From Chloroflexi bacterium bin125 (lineage in GTDB: Bacteria > Chloroflexota > Dehalococcoidia > Bin125): a stretch of 64,000 nucleotides of DNA. The stretch is taken from assembly GCA_002239025.1 (NCBI GenBank), contig MPNM01000009.1, forward strand, positions 61,080 through 125,079. The letters are read 5' to 3'. The notes beneath the pieces were generated by a model. That model did no database searches. It was not told the DNA's origin and worked only from the letters and a program-made list of their open reading frames with translations. Each line of letters starts with the position of its first letter. The stretch's first letter is position 1. Below are positions 60,447 through 64,000 of the stretch, in pieces. Position numbers and translations under genes: made by a program.

Positions 60447-62825
60447 TTACTGCAGCGCACCTGACGCTACCAGCTCGACGACTTGCTCATCGGTGTAACC
60501 GAGCAGTTCGTGCAAGACGGCATCGTTGTCAGCGCCCATCGTCGGCGCAACCTGTGGACGGCCGGCCGGCGTGCGACTGAACACGATACGTGCGCCCTCG
60601 ACGACCGATTTGCCCTGGGTCGGATGCGTCATCTCGACGAAGTGGTTGCGGTGGAGCAACTGCGGGTCGGCAATGCAATCAGCAGACGTCTGCACGGCAT
60701 GAGCCGGGACGCCTACCGATTGCAGTGCTTCCATCGCGTCATGCGGCGAACGGGCGGCCGTCCAGTCTTCAAGCGATTCGCCGTTGAGTACTGACTCCAA
60801 CGCAGCGCGGTCGGCGTCATCGCGGCAGGCAATGGCGACCCAGCGATCTTCGCCCTCCGAAGGGAACACACCGTGCGGGGACATGTACGGATCGTCGTTG
60901 CCGTTTGCCTGCCAGGTCTGGCCGGTCAGTTTGTAGCGCAGAAAGGCCGGTGTGAGGAAGTGGATGGCGGCTTCCATCTGGGACACATCGATGTACTGCC
61001 CGCGACCAGTGCGCTCGCGCTCGTCCAATGCCGCCAGCAGTGCGGCGGAGGCGAAGCGCGGCGCGACGTAGTCGGTGTATGCGCCAAACGGTCCCGCCGG
61101 GGCACGATCGGGCCAGCCGCAGAGCGGCGTGAACCCGGCAAAGGCAGCGGCCAGATTGCCAAAACCGGCAAACTCGGCCAATGGACCGCTCTGGCCCATC
61201 AGGCAGGAGGACATCATGATCAGGCGCGGATTGACCTCGCGCAGCGTCTCCCAGGTCAGGTCCCAGCCGCGCATCGCGCGCGGGGTGAAGGATTCCGTGA
61301 CGACATCTGCCCAGCGGACCAGATCAAGGATCAGCTCGCGACCTTCGGGGTTGGCCGGATCGACCGTGATCATGCGTTTACCGGCGTTCATGTTGTGGAA
61401 CATCGCCGATCCATCAGGCTGCGTGGCCTCATCGTCGATGAATGGCTGAAGCGTGCGCGCTGTATCGATCCTCGTGCTGGACTCGACCCGGACCGTATTG
61501 ATGCCGAAGTCGCAGAGCGCTCGAGTGCCGGCGGGGCCAGCCATGACCCACATCAGGTCGAGCATCTTTAGATCGGAGAGCGGAGGATCGGTCGGCGCAG
61601 TGCCGTCTGCGGTATGGAGACTCGCAACAGTCCGGGACTCGCCAAGTACCTCAGCCGAGTGCTCGCCGAGCATCGGCGCAGGTCGGCCGTACTCGATTGG
61701 CGTCTCCGAGAGTTGAGCGAACGGACCGGGGAACTTGAGCGTCTGGCCATTGCGCTCGACATCCCGCCAGTAGGCGCGTGCGGCCAGATGCTCGTTCTTG
61801 TCCAGGTCATTCATGGTCGAAACTGGGACGAGCAGCAGACGTCGTTCCTGGGCAACCTGGAACAGCTCGTCCTTGGTCTTGTCGGCGCAGAGAGCGCCGA
61901 CGACATCGCAGCAGCGGAAGTACTCGGACAGCGGCTCCTGACCACTGAGGATCAGGTTGGTGTAGTTGAGCCAGTCTTTGTCGCGGGTCTCCTGGTCGCA
62001 GTAGCCCTCTTCGAGCGCGTACTGCATCAGCCGGTCGGTAAACGGACCAATCGCCGCGCCGAACAGATAGGTGATTGCAACGTGGCCGTCCTTGCACGGC
62101 CAGAAGAGACGAATCTCCAGCGGTCCGAGTGATGCACCGACGGCCGAGCGCTCGAACGAACCCGAGTTGTTCGCCGCGGCGATGATCCCGGACTGTGTGG
62201 CCTGGGCGTAGGCAGCCTGGGCCGAAACATCGATGAACTGTCCGAGCCCAGATCTCGCATTGCGCTCATGCAGCGCCATCAAGATGCCCAGTGCCGCTTC
62301 GACTCCGGCGTGCAGAGCGGTCTGGGGCAGTTCGACCCTGAGTGGCGGGCGGTCCTTGTCGCCGCTCTGGATCATCGGACCAGCAGCGGCGGCGACGGTG
62401 ATATCCGTAGCAACCCAGTCGGCCTTGGGTCCGGTAGATCCGAACGGCGAGATCGCGGCGTAGATCAGACCGGGATTGATCTCGGAGAGCGCCTCATAGC
62501 CCAGGCCGAGGGCGTCCATTGCTCCGACATCGGCCGATTCGATGATCGCGTCAGCCGTGCTTGCGAGTTGAATGAACTGAGCACGGCCTTCGTCCGACTC
62601 AAGATCCAGCACGGCCGAGCGTTTACCTCGCGCGTAGGACAGCCAGATCAGCGAGTCTTCGATGCCGCCGTCGTACGAGCCGTCGGCGAACGGCCCGCGT
62701 CGCCGCGCTGCGTTGCCATCGGGTGGTTCGATTGCAATGACATCAGCGCCGAGATCGGCCAGGACCATCCCCCCGATCAGGCCGCGGTCGTCGGTGAGGT
62801 CGAGAATGCGATAGTCGCTGAGCAT
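60447..62825 (-). CDS. Tandem CaiB/BaiF (family III) CoA transferase
   Basis: 792 residues, about twice the usual 400. Residues 1-400 and 410-792 are each a family III unit: LDLTDDRGLIGGMVLADLGAD and LDLMWVMAGPAGTRALCDFG start them, and GLGQFIDVSAQAA and GRGQYIDVSQMEA recur near their middles. The second unit keeps an Asp at the likely nucleophile position (GAYTDYVAPRFASAAL); the corresponding site in the first reads RVELPQTALHAG, with no Asp. Family III enzymes move CoA between carboxylic acids. Confidence 0.9.
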   Translation of the reverse strand: MLSDYRILDLTDDRGLIGGMVLADLGADVIAIEPPDGNAARRRGPFADGSYDGGIEDSLIWLSYARGKRSAVLDLESDEGRAQFIQLASTADAIIESADVGAMDALGLGYEALSEINPGLIYAAISPFGSTGPKADWVATDITVAAAAGPMIQSGDKDRPPLRVELPQTALHAGVEAALGILMALHERNARSGLGQFIDVSAQAAYAQATQSGIIAAANNSGSFERSAVGASLGPLEIRLFWPCKDGHVAITYLFGAAIGPFTDRLMQYALEEGYCDQETRDKDWLNYTNLILSGQEPLSEYFRCCDVVGALCADKTKDELFQVAQERRLLLVPVSTMNDLDKNEHLAARAYWRDVERNGQTLKFPGPFAQLSETPIEYGRPAPMLGEHSAEVLGESRTVASLHTADGTAPTDPPLSDLKMLDLMWVMAGPAGTRALCDFGINTVRVESSTRIDTARTLQPFIDDEATQPDGSAMFHNMNAGKRMITVDPANPEGRELILDLVRWADVVTESFTPRAMRGWDLTWETLREVNPRLIMMSSCLMGQSGPLAEFAGFGNLAAAFAGFTPLCGWPDRAPAGPFGAYTDYVAPRFASAALLAALDERERTGRGQYIDVSQMEAAIHFLTPAFLRYKLTGQTWQANGNDDPYMSPHGVFPSEGEDRWVAIACRDDADRAALESVLNGESLEDWTAARSPHDAMEALQSVGVPAHAVQTSADCIADPQLLHRNHFVEMTHPTQGKSVVEGARIVFSRTPAGRPQVAPTMGADNDAVLHELLGYTDEQVVELVASGALQ

Positions 62826-62870
62826 GACAGATTGCCTCCATTCCCACTTGGGACGGAGGCTAACGAAGCC

Positions 62871-63473
62871 TCAACGTCGAGGGCGGTAGTCCGTGAGGTC
62901 GCGAACGTCGTTGTAGTCGAACTCATTAAGGAAGTGGCACCACAGCCGCGAGGGAGGTGGGAGATACAGCCGCCGCCGATACTGGTCATTGTGCCAGGCA
63001 GCAGCCTCGACGCGAGCCGAGATTAGACCGCTGGAACTTAAGAACTGGAGTGGGGGCAAGAGATCGGTATCGACCGAAAACAGCACTCCAATGTCAAATG
63101 TCCTTTCGAAGGCGCCGATGACCATGTCCATGGCGATCTGGACGTCGATTCCCTTTTCGCGAGGGGGCTGACCAGGCAGGTACTGTAGAGGCCGCGTGAT
63201 GACGGTCGCTCCGGCTCGCTCCCAAGCGGCACACTGAGTTATGTGAGCACGGAAGGTCTTCGGATTTCTGTTCAAGTCAGGGCGTCCTGTGTACACACGA
63301 ACTTGAGTCAGTTCTCGGTCGGATTCGAATGGGCCGCGTCCACACAACATCTCTGCAATCGCAACTGGATCGACCTGCCCATCAGTGACATGAGTCCGGT
63401 CTGCGTGAAAAGCCTGCAATGCGCCTCGATAGACATTCTGCCAATCGACGAACACAGTCAGGCGATCGGTCAC
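62871..63473 (-). CDS. NYN-domain (PIN-like) predicted RNase
   Basis: 200 residues. FVDWQNVYRGALQ (Asp10), EKGIDVQIAMDMVIGA and VLFSVDTDLLPPLQFL are the acidic motifs of the NYN/LabA group, and the Asp residues would bind Mg. Members degrade RNA or sense nucleotides; no partner is nearby. It lies 45 bp upstream of the CoA-transferase gene. Confidence 0.86.
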   Translation of the reverse strand: MTDRLTVFVDWQNVYRGALQAFHADRTHVTDGQVDPVAIAEMLCGRGPFESDRELTQVRVYTGRPDLNRNPKTFRAHITQCAAWERAGATVITRPLQYLPGQPPREKGIDVQIAMDMVIGAFERTFDIGVLFSVDTDLLPPLQFLSSSGLISARVEAAAWHNDQYRRRLYLPPPSRLWCHFLNEFDYNDVRDLTDYRPRR

Positions 63474-63578
63474 AGGCGCATGTCACTCTCTGCTGCGGTC
63501 ATCGCTGTTGAGTTCAGAGCGGAAACCGATAACCCCGCCAGTTCGACACTCTGTGGACTGTCAAACGGCGGGGAAGAG

Positions 63579-63617
63579 TAGCTCCCTTTTCGTCATACGC
63601 CGCCTGGTAGGGAGCTA
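63579..63617. repeat. 8-bp inverted repeat
   Basis: TAGCTCCC at 63579-63586 and GGGAGCTA at 63610-63617 are perfect inverted repeats 23 bases apart, in the 213-bp gap between the NYN gene and the aldolase gene. It could be a terminator for the aldolase gene or a regulator site for the NYN gene. Confidence 0.4.
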
Positions 63618-63686
63618 ACCGTTTCGACGTACCGCAGTCATCGTAGCAAGTAGTGTTCGTTTTGACTAACGAGAACAGTTGTCGTT

Positions 63687-64000
63687 TTAGTTACCGAACA
63701 CCCAGGTAGAACTGAGAAGACTAGAAGCCTCTTCGAACACTGCCTCTTCCGCTGCCAACAGTGCGCCTCGAAGGTCGCGCGGGCTCTCGTGCAGCCATGT
63801 GCCGATTCTCGATGCGGCCGCCTGGTGCAGCGATGTGCCGACATTGATCTTGGCGACCCCGAGTTCGACGGCAGAAGCGAGTTCTTCATTCGTGAGACCG
63901 CTCGCGCCGTGTAGGACCAGGGGTACGTCCACCGATTCGTGGATGGCTCGCAGCCGATCGATGTGCAAACCACCGATCGCGGGTCCGCCATGCGTATTGC
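63687..64000 (-). CDS. Class II aldolase, C-terminal part (cut by window edge)
   Basis: The frame is open to the window end with no start. HGGPAIGGLHIDRLRAIHESVDVPLVLHG, then ASGLTNEELASAVELGVAKINVGT, match the C-terminal half of class II fructose-1,6-bisphosphate and tagatose-bisphosphate aldolases: HGG and HGASG hold zinc or phosphate ligands, and INVGT binds phosphate. Which sugar it prefers cannot be decided from this part. Confidence 0.88.
   Translation of the reverse strand, partial: NTHGGPAIGGLHIDRLRAIHESVDVPLVLHGASGLTNEELASAVELGVAKINVGTSLHQAAASRIGTWLHESPRDLRGALLAAEEAVFEEASSLLSSTWVFGN

Overview
The window is about 60% GC, densely coded (roughly 95%), and carries no rRNA, phage or integrase genes. 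Its gene mix is dominated by flavin-dependent monooxygenases of two folds, acyl-CoA carboxylases, enoyl-CoA hydratases, CaiB/BaiF CoA transferases, VOC and EthD small enzymes, and a CadI/ArsI protein. This suggests a heterotrophic Chloroflexota bacterium of the SAR202/Dehalococcoidia type, though the assignment is inferred from gene content only. Many intergenic gaps hold GC-rich palindromes from three dispersed families (A, B and C below).

Layout. 1-3.2 kb: a minus-strand replication/repair group (dnaN, a DUF3892-like gene and the start of an AddB-like helicase-nuclease cut by the window edge), then a HAD phosphatase. 3.2-8.3 kb: a tightly coupled tetrapyrrole operon (precorrin-2 dehydrogenase, hemC, a cobA-hemD fusion, hemB), each junction a 4-bp start/stop overlap, headed by a GH43-like propeller gene. 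8.3-11 kb: lepB-pyrE, a membrane protein and a family 5 uracil-DNA glycosylase. 11-21 kb: a lipoprotein nucleotidase, cadI/arsI, flavin oxygenases, VOC and SDR enzymes, and two related RelE-type toxin-antitoxin modules, one with a toxin broken by a stop at codon 3. 20.7-28.4 kb: a GrdB-family protein with an in-frame TGA in a UxxC motif and a fitting bacterial SECIS hairpin, a single-chain biotin-dependent carboxylase, a DUF433/DUF5615 module, and a kinase plus a class III phospho-lyase-like enzyme.

28-48 kb: EthD and TSUP proteins, an amidase, an enoyl-CoA hydratase, AbrB-VapC, two coupled carboxyltransferase genes, SDR/ThuA/CinA genes, a PstS-like-CapA fusion, a polysaccharide deacetylase with Ig-like repeats, an amidohydrolase and an MFS carrier. 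48-55 kb: a second acyl-CoA dehydrogenase-fold monooxygenase, an oligopeptide-type ABC importer without ATPases, an MscS channel and a phosphotransferase. 55.3-57.1 kb: a lower-GC cassette (CoiA-like nuclease, small HNH protein, membrane-anchored coiled coil) directly downstream of tRNA-Lys(UUU). 57-64 kb: Gfo/Idh/MocA oxidoreductase, RibD-like reductase, a fifth toxin-antitoxin pair, alpha/beta hydrolase, a double CaiB/BaiF CoA transferase, an NYN-domain protein and the end of a class II aldolase.

The strongest unusual signal is the selenoprotein candidate at 20681-21850. Next come the tRNA-linked CoiA/HNH/coiled-coil cassette, the decayed second RelE module, and the composite palindromic repeats.
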